A stretch of DNA of 50,920 nucleotides from Alistipes sp. (lineage in GTDB: Bacteria > Bacteroidota > Bacteroidia > Bacteroidales > Rikenellaceae): the NCBI GenBank assembly GCA_017424405.1, contig JAFPAD010000014.1:1-50920 (forward strand), read 5' to 3'. Each line of letters starts with the position of its first letter. The first letter of the stretch is position 1. Of the stretch, positions 43,072 to 50,920 are shown piece after piece. The notes under the pieces are model-generated. The model worked only from the letters and a program-made list of their open reading frames with translations. It had not been told where the DNA came from and did not search any database. The position numbers were made by a program, and so were the translations under genes.

Positions 43072-44226
43072 CTAATCCACCATTTGAGGAAGGTCAGCAA
43101 TCCACCCTTTCATACGCTCTGAGCCTACAATATCGGCAACCGCTGGCAACAACAACACGCCACCCATACCAACAACTGCGCCCAAAAATGTGAATACAAA
43201 CAAAATCATTGCACGACGGGGCTTACTCTTATTAAAAGGAACGGTAACCGGATTGATGATAGTGAGGATAGGTGTTGTCTCCTTCACCTTTATCTTTGCC
43301 TGCTCGAGCTGCATAGCCAACTCACCATAGACGTTCATTGCCAACTGATACTCTGCCTCCAAACGTTCCTGTTCTATACGAGCCTGATTCTTGATGGTGT
43401 TGTGGTTAGCATCGCGATAACGAGCTCGGCGAGCCTGCACATCTTCAAAATCGCGCTTCACCTCATCGTGACGCTGCTGTATAAAATCCAAATTCGACTG
43501 CACCTTCTCAACCTTAAACTCGGTGATGTACTTCTGCAACAAATCGACAGTAGCCTGCGCAAGCTGTGCGGCAGCCAAAGGCTCAGGCATGGTTGCTACG
43601 ATAGTCACATAACCTTTATCTTCATCAAGAGTTAAAGATATGGCACCTGATAACTGCCTAATCACCCTATACTCATCTTTTGTCAAAGTCTCAATCTGAG
43701 TTGGCAACTCATTCAAAGTTTCGTTGTTAGGCTCGGGTTGATCGCCTCGAATTGCACCCATGATGACACCGGGCAAGCCGATGGTATATTTCAAGACGTA
43801 GTCCACAACGGAAGGTTTATTGAACTCTTCACTTGTGTAGTAGTCATAAAAACTCATAGGACCATCAGCCTTCTTAAAATCTATTGGCGTCATCATCAAC
43901 TCCTTGCGAAAACGTGCACTCGACAAAATATTCTCATACACAAATGGCGATAACACCTTCACATCTTGATTTTGTGCAATATTTATACCCGCCAAGCGAG
44001 CTAATGACGACATTTGTGAACTTGTAGTGTTGCCTGATGTCTGAGGCACAACATCACACGATGCAGTATATTCCTTCGCACTAAACAATGCCACAAGCAG
44101 ACCCAACAACATAAACGCAAGCGTTATCTTAATGATAAACTTACGGTTATGCCACATTCGCTGAATTAACTCCAACAAATCAATCTCCTGCTCCTCGGCA
44201 GGTATATTGTTTTGAACCAGATTCAT
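43072..44226 (-). CDS. Wzz-like polysaccharide chain-length determinant protein
   Basis: The 384-residue protein has the Wzz domain: EIDLLELIQRMWHNRKF, a first membrane helix (about 34-49), and a second one near the C-terminus (RRAMILFVFTFLGAVVGMGGVLLLPAV). The middle is helical and charged (about 235-320, FIQQRHDEVKRDFEDVQARR), as in the periplasmic coiled coil of this family. No tyrosine-kinase (BY-kinase) domain is attached. It works with the SLBB exporter 9 nt upstream in setting chain length or export of the polymer. Confidence 0.9.
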   Translation of the reverse strand: MNLVQNNIPAEEQEIDLLELIQRMWHNRKFIIKITLAFMLLGLLVALFSAKEYTASCDVVPQTSGNTTSSQMSSLARLAGINIAQNQDVKVLSPFVYENILSSARFRKELMMTPIDFKKADGPMSFYDYYTSEEFNKPSVVDYVLKYTIGLPGVIMGAIRGDQPEPNNETLNELPTQIETLTKDEYRVIRQLSGAISLTLDEDKGYVTIVATMPEPLAAAQLAQATVDLLQKYITEFKVEKVQSNLDFIQQRHDEVKRDFEDVQARRARYRDANHNTIKNQARIEQERLEAEYQLAMNVYGELAMQLEQAKIKVKETTPILTIINPVTVPFNKSKPRRAMILFVFTFLGAVVGMGGVLLLPAVADIVGSERMKGWIADLPQMVD

Positions 44227-44235
44227 AACTTTATT

Positions 44236-46620
44236 CTACTTTGTCAAACTTATAGCCGATAAAACCACTGCCGTCATCGAGGCGGTGCTTGAGATACCTT
44301 GAACTATATCGCTCCATCTAAATTCGCCACGATTAGTCTTAGTTGGCACAACGATAATCGAGCCAGGACGAACCTCTGCTCGTAAACCAGCCTCAACCAT
44401 TCCGTTCATGTGAATAACAAAGACTCCTCGCTTGCGAGCTGCATTGTCGAATCCACCCGACGACTTGACATAATACTTTACGCTCTTGCCCTCGGTGTAA
44501 GTAACTGTATTAGGATATAACACCGCACCTAAAACTCGTGCCGTAGCGTTATACTCTGGAACGTAGATAATATCGCCATCACGCAATACCACATCAAAAT
44601 CAGAATTAGGCTCATCTATAGCTCTATCCAAACGAATTCCCACAGAATACACCTCCTGCAACTTCACGCCATCCAAATCCACAGCATGTATATCCTCTTG
44701 ACGGGCGCGACGAGCCTGTGCATCGACAATCTGCTGCAAAGCCTGTTGCTGCATAAGCTCCTCCTCGGTCATCTTGCGCAACAGATAAGCACCCTCGAGA
44801 TATGCTCCATGCGTAACGCCTCCCGCTGCCATAACCACCTCCGAAAGGCGCATATTACGGTGCGACAAAGGATAATTACCAGCAAATGCCACCTCGCCTT
44901 TCACTGTCACGGTGCTTTGAGTGACATACACCGGAGAACGTCGAACATAAACTTGGTCAAACGGTTGAAGTACAAAGCCTTTATCCTGCCCCACAGCTAA
45001 ACCGTCCTTAAGTTCAATGGTGAACATCTCGAAGAGTTGCTCACTAACCTGCATACTCTTCGGATTCTTTATTCGACGTGTGATAGTTACATTTGCTGTG
45101 GCAGCCGACTCCAACAGACCATTTGCCGACACCACCAAATCCTCGACGGTCATACCCTCAGCATAGGGATATGTGTCGGGCGACTTCACAGCACCAAAGA
45201 TTGTTACGTTATACTCCTCCTGCATCTGCGATACCGATGAAATAACAAACATATCATTTGCACGCAGTTCAATATCAGCAATAGCTCCAGACATCAGCGC
45301 AGCCAAATCAACAGCCTCAACCTCCAATGTCCAATCAGGCTTCTCGCGGTAAAGCAATGCACGAGCCATAAAAGCGTCCTCACGCAAGCCATCTGCTCGC
45401 GCAATGAGCTGCTTAATGGTCTTTACGTTATCATCAATGGCATAATATCCCTCACGATAAACAGCGCCCTTAATCTGAACTCGGTTTTCATAACGGTCAA
45501 TACTTCCCGCAACAGAGAGCACATCACCATCCTCCAACACGAACGAGTCAAAATCGCCACCATTTACCGTAAACGACTTAAACTCACCACCCTGACGGCG
45601 TGTAATATTAACAACATCACGATTAGCTTCGTTGGTAAATTCACCAGCAAACTTAATCACGTCGGCGATGGTTTCATCGTTCTTCATCTCGTAAAACATA
45701 GGTCGCTTCACCTGACCCGATACTTCAACAAGTTTGCTATACGCAGGCACGGTAATTAAATCACCATCGCGCAAAGCTATATCACGCTCGGTCTTACCAT
45801 TGAGTATATAGTCGTAAACATCTACTTCCGAGAGGAGTTTACCGTCGCGATATACCTGAATAGAACGCATCGTACCCAAATTATTCACTCCGCCAGCCAC
45901 ATGCAACGCATGGAAGAGAGTTGCCAACGATGGGAGTGTATAGGTACCTGCGGTGCCAACCTCGCCTGCGAGATTCACCTGAATACTACGAATGCTACCA
46001 AGCGAGAGTTTCATCTTAACCGTTCCGTCGTTCAAGCCCTCGTAAATTGTAGCCAACGAACGACGCAAACGCACACTCGCCTCCTCTATCGTAAGACCCG
46101 ACAAAAATACCGGTCCTACACCCGAGATATTGATTCTACCCTCCGAAGAGATTGTTTGGCTCATCGCCATCTGTGCATCACCCCAAATGTCGATAATCAC
46201 CTCATCACCAACACCCAAAACATAGTTCTTGGGAGTGGCAATCTTCAAATTAGGTTCAAAAGTCAAACGGCTATTTCTAAATAAATCGTGACCAAAGATT
46301 CTACGTTCCGTATTTGTTGCAACGACATTAGCCACACCTGTCGCAAGAGTCTCGGCATATCCAGTCTGAGGATCTGCTACCATGTTCGTAAGATCTTGAT
46401 TCGTCTCTGCAACAGCATTACCCGTAGATGCCGCTTCGATATTAACCGTACGTGTACGCTTCACATTGTCAGCCTTTGTTTGGTGCTGGTTTCGCAAGGC
46501 ATCAATCTGCTCCTGTGTCAAGGTGCCATTACGGTATGCTTGAATAAGTTCCTGCTGAGTCTGAGCCGAAAGATTCACAGCCCAAACCATCAACAAAAAT
46601 AGAATTATTACCCTTTTCAT
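44236..46620 (-). CDS. Polysaccharide export protein with six SLBB-like repeats
   Basis: The 794-residue protein has a signal peptide (MKRVIILFLLMVWAVNLSA, no lipobox Cys), so unlike Wza it is probably not a lipoprotein. After a Gln/Thr-rich linker comes the Poly_export domain (YVLGVGDEVIIDIWGDAQ, about 132-150). About six SLBB-like beta-grasp units follow, each starting like VEVSGQVKRPMFYEM, VQIKGAVYREGYYAI, VTIFGAVKSPDTYPY, VTVKGEVAFAGNYPL or ARVLGAVLYPNTVTY. A short C-terminal hydrophobic segment ends it. It should form the periplasmic/outer-membrane export channel for the polymer. It is the first gene of this operon. Confidence 0.93.
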   Translation of the reverse strand: MKRVIILFLLMVWAVNLSAQTQQELIQAYRNGTLTQEQIDALRNQHQTKADNVKRTRTVNIEAASTGNAVAETNQDLTNMVADPQTGYAETLATGVANVVATNTERRIFGHDLFRNSRLTFEPNLKIATPKNYVLGVGDEVIIDIWGDAQMAMSQTISSEGRINISGVGPVFLSGLTIEEASVRLRRSLATIYEGLNDGTVKMKLSLGSIRSIQVNLAGEVGTAGTYTLPSLATLFHALHVAGGVNNLGTMRSIQVYRDGKLLSEVDVYDYILNGKTERDIALRDGDLITVPAYSKLVEVSGQVKRPMFYEMKNDETIADVIKFAGEFTNEANRDVVNITRRQGGEFKSFTVNGGDFDSFVLEDGDVLSVAGSIDRYENRVQIKGAVYREGYYAIDDNVKTIKQLIARADGLREDAFMARALLYREKPDWTLEVEAVDLAALMSGAIADIELRANDMFVISSVSQMQEEYNVTIFGAVKSPDTYPYAEGMTVEDLVVSANGLLESAATANVTITRRIKNPKSMQVSEQLFEMFTIELKDGLAVGQDKGFVLQPFDQVYVRRSPVYVTQSTVTVKGEVAFAGNYPLSHRNMRLSEVVMAAGGVTHGAYLEGAYLLRKMTEEELMQQQALQQIVDAQARRARQEDIHAVDLDGVKLQEVYSVGIRLDRAIDEPNSDFDVVLRDGDIIYVPEYNATARVLGAVLYPNTVTYTEGKSVKYYVKSSGGFDNAARKRGVFVIHMNGMVEAGLRAEVRPGSIIVVPTKTNRGEFRWSDIVQGISSTASMTAVVLSAISLTK

Positions 46621-46722
46621 TTTAACCTATTTTTCCCATATACAATAGGCTGACTATTTATCATTTACCTCCCCTCTTATCGAATAAAGATATCATTTCT
46701 ATACAGTCCGCCAAAATCATTA

Positions 46723-46753
46723 CAAATATACAAAAAATTTCCTGCAAGTCAAA
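46723..46753 (-). promoter_or_regulatory. Promoter of the SLBB-Wzz-WecA-like operon
   Basis: On the minus strand TTTG (-33; 46750-46753) lies 19 nt before TATATTTG (-7; 46723-46730), a near-exact consensus. The 5' leader is about 95 nt. The -33 element sits inside the loop of the flavin reductase gene terminator. Confidence 0.65.
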
Positions 46754-46766
46754 CATTTGCAGGAAA
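46738..46766 (-). terminator. Terminator of the flavin reductase-like gene
   Basis: TTTCCTGCAA (46738-46747) and TTGCAGGAAA (46757-46766) form a 10-bp stem. On the minus strand U runs follow. Confidence 0.85.
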
Positions 46767-46800
46767 AACAGAGTCTTTAATATCCAACATATAGGCTATA

Positions 46801-47388
46801 TTAACGTCTTGATTTTGACTTTTTATCTCGCTTTCTAACAGACCAGCCAAAATGGTCTATAACGTCGCCCAAACGGAAATATTCTCCGTGCGAATAGGTG
46901 ATGAGTTCTGCTCGTTGAAGGTCGAGTTTTCCACTCTCCTTATCGATATACTCCTCATCGACCAAAACATTGACTACATCTGCGATAAACATATCGTGCG
47001 AGCCAAGCGGAATAATTTGTCGCACCCTGCACTCTATCGACACAGGCGACTGCTCAACAACCGGAGCTTTCACTTGAGCTGCCGCCACAGGCGTAAGTCC
47101 CATCTCCGAGAACTTATCATAATCCCTACCCGAACGCACGCCACACCAATCCGTAGCACGTGCCAGACGAGCCGTAGTAAGGTTTATCACAAACTCGCCC
47201 GTACGTTTCAATATCTCATACGAGTGTCGCTCTGGGCGTACCGAAATATAACACATGGGAGGATTGGTACACACCGTACCCGTCCACGCCACTGTGAAAA
47301 GATTATACTCCTGCTCGGTCTCACCAACGCTCACCAACACCGCAGGCAAAGGATATATCATTGTTCCCGGCTTCCAACTCTGCTTCAT
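46801..47388 (-). CDS. Flavin reductase-like FMN-binding split-barrel protein
   Basis: The 195-residue protein is of the flavin-reductase-like family: PLPAVLVSVGETEQEYNLFTVAWTGTVCTNPPMCYISVRPERHSYEILKRTGEFVINL contains the split-barrel FMN-binding strands (the pieces VLVSVG, NLFTVAWTG, CYISVRP and FVINLTT are typical). SHDMFIADVV and a basic lysine/arginine tail follow. It may be an electron-transfer or flavin-reducing enzyme in the cytoplasm; the partner is unknown. It is a single gene with its own promoter and terminator. Confidence 0.88.
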   Translation of the reverse strand: MKQSWKPGTMIYPLPAVLVSVGETEQEYNLFTVAWTGTVCTNPPMCYISVRPERHSYEILKRTGEFVINLTTARLARATDWCGVRSGRDYDKFSEMGLTPVAAAQVKAPVVEQSPVSIECRVRQIIPLGSHDMFIADVVNVLVDEEYIDKESGKLDLQRAELITYSHGEYFRLGDVIDHFGWSVRKRDKKSKSRR

Positions 47389-47415
47389 ATCTCAAACATT
47401 TGGTATTTACTTCAT

Positions 47416-47423
47416 CAAAGGTA
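47416..47423 (-). promoter_or_regulatory. -7 box for the flavin reductase-like gene
   Basis: The minus-strand sequence TACCTTTG matches TAnnTTTG 27 nt before the ATG. The TTTG copies in the adjoining AT repeat are not at the ideal spacing. Confidence 0.5.
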
Positions 47424-47430
47424 CATAATA

Positions 47431-47460
47431 ATTCAAAATTCAGAATTCAAAATCGAAAAT
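47431..47460. repeat. AT-rich short repeat shared with the xseA upstream region
   Basis: ATTCAAAATT and AATTCAAAATCGA words here recur at 10881-10896 upstream of xseA. Both copies sit just upstream of a -7 box on the minus strand. Confidence 0.4.
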
Positions 47461-47550
47461 ATTTCCATTCCCGCCATCACAAAACACCGAAGCGCATGCG
47501 ATAAAGTGTATAAATTTTTGTTCCCATCATCTATGCAATGCAAAAAAAAT

Positions 47551-47700
47551 CGGAATTATATAGTTTAGTGTTGTGTCACTCCGAGGAGGACTTTAGTCCG
47601 ACTGGGAATCTACTCCAGCTATAAAAGTGATGAGATTGCCACGAAACCTATGGTTTCTCGCAATGACGTAGTATTTACAACACTAAACTGTATAATTCCG
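47551..47700. mobile_element. 150-bp MITE-like element with 24-bp terminal inverted repeats
   Basis: The left end (47551-47574, beginning CGGAATTATA) is the reverse complement of the right end (47677-47700, ending TATAATTCCG) with one mismatch in 24. No coding sequence lies between. Runs of A flank both sides (left A8T, right A7), which could be a target duplication but is low complexity. The core contains GAGATTGCCACGAAACC ... GGTTTCTCGCAATGAC, an inverted arrangement I recognise as like the 'CATTGCGAG...GGCAATCTC' repeats of many bacteria. It abuts the rpoC terminator. Confidence 0.7.
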
Positions 47701-47733
47701 AAAAAAATAGCCCAACCTTTCGGTTGAGCTATT
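47701..47733 (-). terminator. Terminator of rpoC
   Basis: A 12-bp stem (47706-47717 with 47722-47733, one G-U pair) carries a GAAA loop on the minus strand and is followed by U7 at 47701-47707. It lies about 40 nt past the rpoC stop. The MITE-like element begins directly at the end of this U run. Confidence 0.88.
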
Positions 47734-47772
47734 TTCAAATATCATGTGGGCACAGCCCAACTTAAGTGTTCA

Positions 47773-50700
47773 TTACTCTGCCTGAGCACCCAACTCTGCG
47801 AGGTCTGACTTCAAGCCTACAACCAAGTTGTCGTAGTCGCGAAGACCTGTACCACCAGGAATCAAGTGACCACAGATTACGTTCTCCTTCAAGTTCTCCA
47901 ATGGGTCGATCTTACCCTGGATAGCAGCCTCGTTCAAGACCTTAGTAGTCTCCTGGAACGATGCAGCCGAGATGAAGCTCGATGTCTGCAATGCCGCACG
48001 AGTGATACCCTGAAGTACCTGATTTGATGTAGCAGGAACGATGTCGCGAACCTTCACGAGCTTCATATCACGACGCTTAAGCGAAGAGTTCTCATCGCGC
48101 AACTTACGCATTGAGATAATCTGACCAGGCTGTACATTCTGAGAATCACCTGCATCTTCAACAACTACCTTGTCGTAAAGCTCGTCGTTCACGTCCATGA
48201 ACTCCCACTTATCAACAATCTGATCCTCGAAGAAGCGTGAATCACCTGGATCCTCAATCTTCACCTTGCTCATCATCTGACGAACGATAACCTCAAAGTG
48301 CTTGTCGTTGATCTTCACACCCTGCATACGGTAAACCTCCTGTACCTCGTTTACGATGTACTCCTGAACCTTTGTAGGACCCAAGATGCGAAGGATATCG
48401 CTTGGTGTTGTTGCTCCATCTGACAATGGCATACCTGCCTTAACGTAGTCGTTCTCCTGAACCACAATCTGACGTGACAGTGGCACCAAGTACTTACATA
48501 CGTCACCCTGCTTTGAAGTAACGATAACCTCGCGGTTACCACGCTTAATCTTACCGAATGTTACCTCACCATCAATCTCAGATACGATAGCTGGGTTCGA
48601 TGGGTTACGAGCCTCGAAGAGCTCAGTAACACGTGGAAGACCTCCGGTGATATCGCCACCACCCTTACCTACGGCACGAGGGATCTTAATCAAGATATCG
48701 CCAGCCTTAATCTTAGCGTTATCCTTAACGATGATGTGAGCCGTAACAGGCAAGTTGTAAGACTTAATCTCCTCACCCTCCTTATTCACGATGTGGATAA
48801 CAGGGTTCTTTGTACGATCCTTAGACTCGATAACCACCTTCTCTGAAAGACCTGTCTGCTCATCGCGCTCATCGCGGTAAGTAACACCCTCGATGATGCT
48901 CTCGTAAGCAATCTTACCCTCAGTCTCGGCGATGATTACTGCGTTATATGGATCCCACTCGCAAATCAAGTCGCCCTTCTTAACCTCTGCACCATCTTGC
49001 ATGAAGAGTGTTGATGCATAAGGCAATGCGTGTGTATAGAGTGTAATCTCAGTCTTTGGATCTATGATGCGGATTTCAGACTGACGTGAGATAACGATGT
49101 CTGCGTCCTCACCGCTGGCAGTCTTACCCTTGATTGTACGCAACTCGTCGATCTCCAAACGACCATTGTACTTAGAGATAACGTTTGTCTCAACAGTTGA
49201 ACCACCCGCAACACCACCGACGTGGAACGTACGAAGTGTAAGCTGAGTACCTGGCTCACCAATTGACTGTGCTGCGATAACACCTACAACCTCACCCTTC
49301 TGAACCATGCGAGCTGTTGCAAGGTTACGACCGTAACACTTAGCACATACACCACGACGTGACTCACAAGTAAGTACTGAGCGAATCTCTACTGACTCCA
49401 ATGGTGACTCATCGATAGCCTTGGCAATATCCTCGGTAATCTCCTCACCAGCAGCACAGATAACCTCGCCTGTGATTGGGTGAATAACATCGTTCAACGC
49501 TGTTCGACCCAAGATGCGGTCGTAGAGTGACTGAACAACATCGTCGTTGCGCTTGATAGCAGTAGCTGTCAAACCACGCAATGTACCGCAATCCTCCTCG
49601 TTGATGATAACATCCTGTGCTACATCGACCAAACGACGTGTCAAGTAACCTGCATCGGCAGTCTTCAACGCAGTATCGGCCAAACCCTTACGAGCACCGT
49701 GAGTAGAGATAAAGTACTCAAGCACCGAAAGACCCTCCTTAAAGTTCGAGAGGATAGGATTCTCGATAACCTGCTGACCACCCTCAACACCTGACTTCTG
49801 AGGCTTAGCCATCAAACCACGCATACCAGAAAGCTGACGAATCTGCTCCTTAGAACCACGGGCACCAGAATCAAGCATCATATATACAGGGTTGAAACCA
49901 TCCTGGTCCTTAATCAAGGTGTCGATAACCTGCTTTGTAAGCTTATTATTGATGTTTGTCCAAACGTCGATAATCTGGTTATAACGCTCGTTATTGGTGA
50001 TAAGACCCATATTATAGTCATCCATAATAGCGTCGGCCTTAGCATAACCCTCCTGTACGAGCTCCTGCTTTGAATCAGGAATCAACACAGCATCGAGGTT
50101 AAATGACAAACCACCCTGGAACGCCATGCGGTAACCCATATTCTTAATGTCATCCAAGAACTTAGCAACCTTATCAGCACCCGCCTTCTTCAAGACTACG
50201 GCGATAATATCACGCAATGACTTCTTCGTAAGGACTGTATTGATGTAACCAACCTCCTGAGGTACAACCTGGTTGAAGAGAATACGACCAATAGTAGTCT
50301 CCTTCAACTCCTCAAACTCGTTGCCATTATCATCAACATCGCGAACTACGCACTTAACAGTTGCGTGCAATGCTGCGCGCTTCTCGTTGTAGGCGATGAT
50401 AGCCTCCTCAGGACCGTAGAATACAAGACCATCACCCTTAACGCCATTACGAGGCTTGGTGATGTAGTAAAGTCCCAAGACCATGTCCTGTGATGGCACG
50501 GTGATAGGCGCACCATTGGCAGGGTTCAAGACGTTGTGCGAACCGAGCATCAAAATCTGAGCCTCCAAGATTGCGGCGTTGCCAAGTGGCAAGTGCACCG
50601 CCATCTGGTCACCGTCGAAGTCGGCGTTGAACGCCGTACATGCCAATGGGTGAAGCTGCATTGCCTTACCCTCGATGAGCTTAGGCTGGAATGCCTGAAT

Positions 50701-50920
50701 ACCCAAACGGTGAAGGGTTGGAGCACGGTTCATCAATACTGGGTGACCCTTGATTACGTTCTCCAAGATACCCCAGATAACAGGATCCTTTCTATCGATA
50801 ATCTTCTTTGCTGACTTAACTGTCTTAACGATTCCACGCTCGATGAGCTTACGGATAACGAATGGCTTGTAAAGCTCAGCCGCCATATCCTTTGGAATAC
50901 CCATCTCGTGCATCTTAAGC
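47773..50920 (-). CDS. rpoC: DNA-directed RNA polymerase beta' subunit, C-terminal part (partial)
   Basis: The frame is open through the right edge, so the 5' end is off-window; about 1,049 residues are present. The active-site magnesium loop [15 protein letters not shown] is near the start of the visible part, and the upstream edge [26 protein letters not shown] is typical. The second zinc site [16 protein letters not shown], the trigger-loop region [16 protein letters not shown] and a C-terminal segment with [10 protein letters not shown] follow. The missing part would be roughly the first 370 residues with the N-terminal zinc ribbon. Codon use is of the highly expressed type. Confidence 0.98.
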   Translation of the reverse strand, partial: LKMHEMGIPKDMAAELYKPFVIRKLIERGIVKTVKSAKKIIDRKDPVIWGILENVIKGHPVLMNRAPTLHRLGIQAFQPKLIEGKAMQLHPLACTAFNADFDGDQMAVHLPLGNAAILEAQILMLGSHNVLNPANGAPITVPSQDMVLGLYYITKPRNGVKGDGLVFYGPEEAIIAYNEKRAALHATVKCVVRDVDDNGNEFEELKETTIGRILFNQVVPQEVGYINTVLTKKSLRDIIAVVLKKAGADKVAKFLDDIKNMGYRMAFQGGLSFNLDAVLIPDSKQELVQEGYAKADAIMDDYNMGLITNNERYNQIIDVWTNINNKLTKQVIDTLIKDQDGFNPVYMMLDSGARGSKEQIRQLSGMRGLMAKPQKSGVEGGQQVIENPILSNFKEGLSVLEYFISTHGARKGLADTALKTADAGYLTRRLVDVAQDVIINEEDCGTLRGLTATAIKRNDDVVQSLYDRILGRTALNDVIHPITGEVICAAGEEITEDIAKAIDESPLESVEIRSVLTCESRRGVCAKCYGRNLATARMVQKGEVVGVIAAQSIGEPGTQLTLRTFHVGGVAGGSTVETNVISKYNGRLEIDELRTIKGKTASGEDADIVISRQSEIRIIDPKTEITLYTHALPYASTLFMQDGAEVKKGDLICEWDPYNAVIIAETEGKIAYESIIEGVTYRDERDEQTGLSEKVVIESKDRTKNPVIHIVNKEGEEIKSYNLPVTAHIIVKDNAKIKAGDILIKIPRAVGKGGGDITGGLPRVTELFEARNPSNPAIVSEIDGEVTFGKIKRGNREVIVTSKQGDVCKYLVPLSRQIVVQENDYVKAGMPLSDGATTPSDILRILGPTKVQEYIVNEVQEVYRMQGVKINDKHFEVIVRQMMSKVKIEDPGDSRFFEDQIVDKWEFMDVNDELYDKVVVEDAGDSQNVQPGQIISMRKLRDENSSLKRRDMKLVKVRDIVPATSNQVLQGITRAALQTSSFISAASFQETTKVLNEAAIQGKIDPLENLKENVICGHLIPGGTGLRDYDNLVVGLKSDLAELGAQAE

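Noticed and set aside
46852..47568. 238-codon plus-strand frame across the flavin reductase-like gene
   Set aside because: It is antisense to a recognisable gene, runs into the AT-rich repeat and MITE-like element and has no domain pattern.
47742..47757. GTGGGC...GCCCA hairpin just before the rpoC terminator
   Set aside because: The stem is only about 5 bp with a 3-nt loop and no T run; it may be chance.
1..50920. tRNA, rRNA, CRISPR array or defence cassette
   Set aside because: I scanned the gaps for cloverleaf ends with CCA, spaced direct repeats and Cas, toxin-antitoxin or restriction genes and found none. All gaps are short and mostly filled by terminators and promoters.

Overview
The window is a stretch of chromosome from a member of the Bacteroidota, most likely order Bacteroidales; I cannot resolve the genus. 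The evidence is Bacteroidota-type promoters (TAnnTTTG -7 boxes, several with a TTTG about 19 nt upstream), an archaeal/eukaryal-type prolyl-tRNA synthetase, a Bacteroidota FadL-like porin, SLBB-rich polysaccharide export proteins, and lipoproteins of the DUF4964/DUF5127/DUF4965 'glutaminase A' family. Most of the content is core chromosome. I see no tRNA, rRNA, CRISPR array, prophage or intact insertion sequence.

Layout. 1-276 is the 3' end of purC, convergent with a nine-gene minus-strand operon (10828 down to 370): xseA, xseB, a methyltransferase, a bifunctional RelA/SpoT, a YihY-type membrane protein, a Rossmann/DUF2520 protein, kdsC, a PrdX-like tRNA deacylase and polA. All junctions are 12 nt or less, or overlap. 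Next on the minus strand come prfA, ltaE, proS, an OmpP1/FadL porin and an unusual Trp/Tyr/His- and Ser/Arg/Gly-rich lipoprotein. sppA (plus) diverges from the lipoprotein and converges on a cstA - hypothetical - alpha/beta-hydrolase operon (minus).

23460-31294 carries three tandem plus-strand paralogues of DUF4965-family lipoproteins, each with its own promoter and terminator. Copies 2 and 3 are almost identical at the DNA level over their C-terminal halves but differ in an inserted beta-sandwich-like domain. After them, gpsA-pgi (minus) is followed by a 3' region holding palindromic repeats. The rod-shape locus mreB-mreC-mreD-mrdA-rodA (plus) has an intrinsic terminator-like hairpin between mreB and mreC. 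A minus-strand operon then encodes an SLBB exporter, a Wzz-like chain-length protein, a WecA/MraY-type glycosyl-1-phosphate transferase, a class I aminotransferase and Maf. The window ends with a flavin reductase-like gene, a 150-bp MITE-like element and the 3' two-thirds or more of rpoC.

How the genes fit together. Cell-envelope building is the main theme: kdsC (LPS Kdo), mre/mrd/rod (peptidoglycan elongation), and wecA-like/wzz/SLBB (surface polysaccharide). The INS-less ProRS and the PrdX-like deacylase probably form a charging plus trans-editing pair. The most interesting non-core signals are the mosaic DUF4965 triplication with its palindromic upstream site, the mreB/mreC hairpin and upstream mini-ORF, the compact inverted-repeat element beside the rpoC terminator, and the long imperfect palindrome downstream of pgi.
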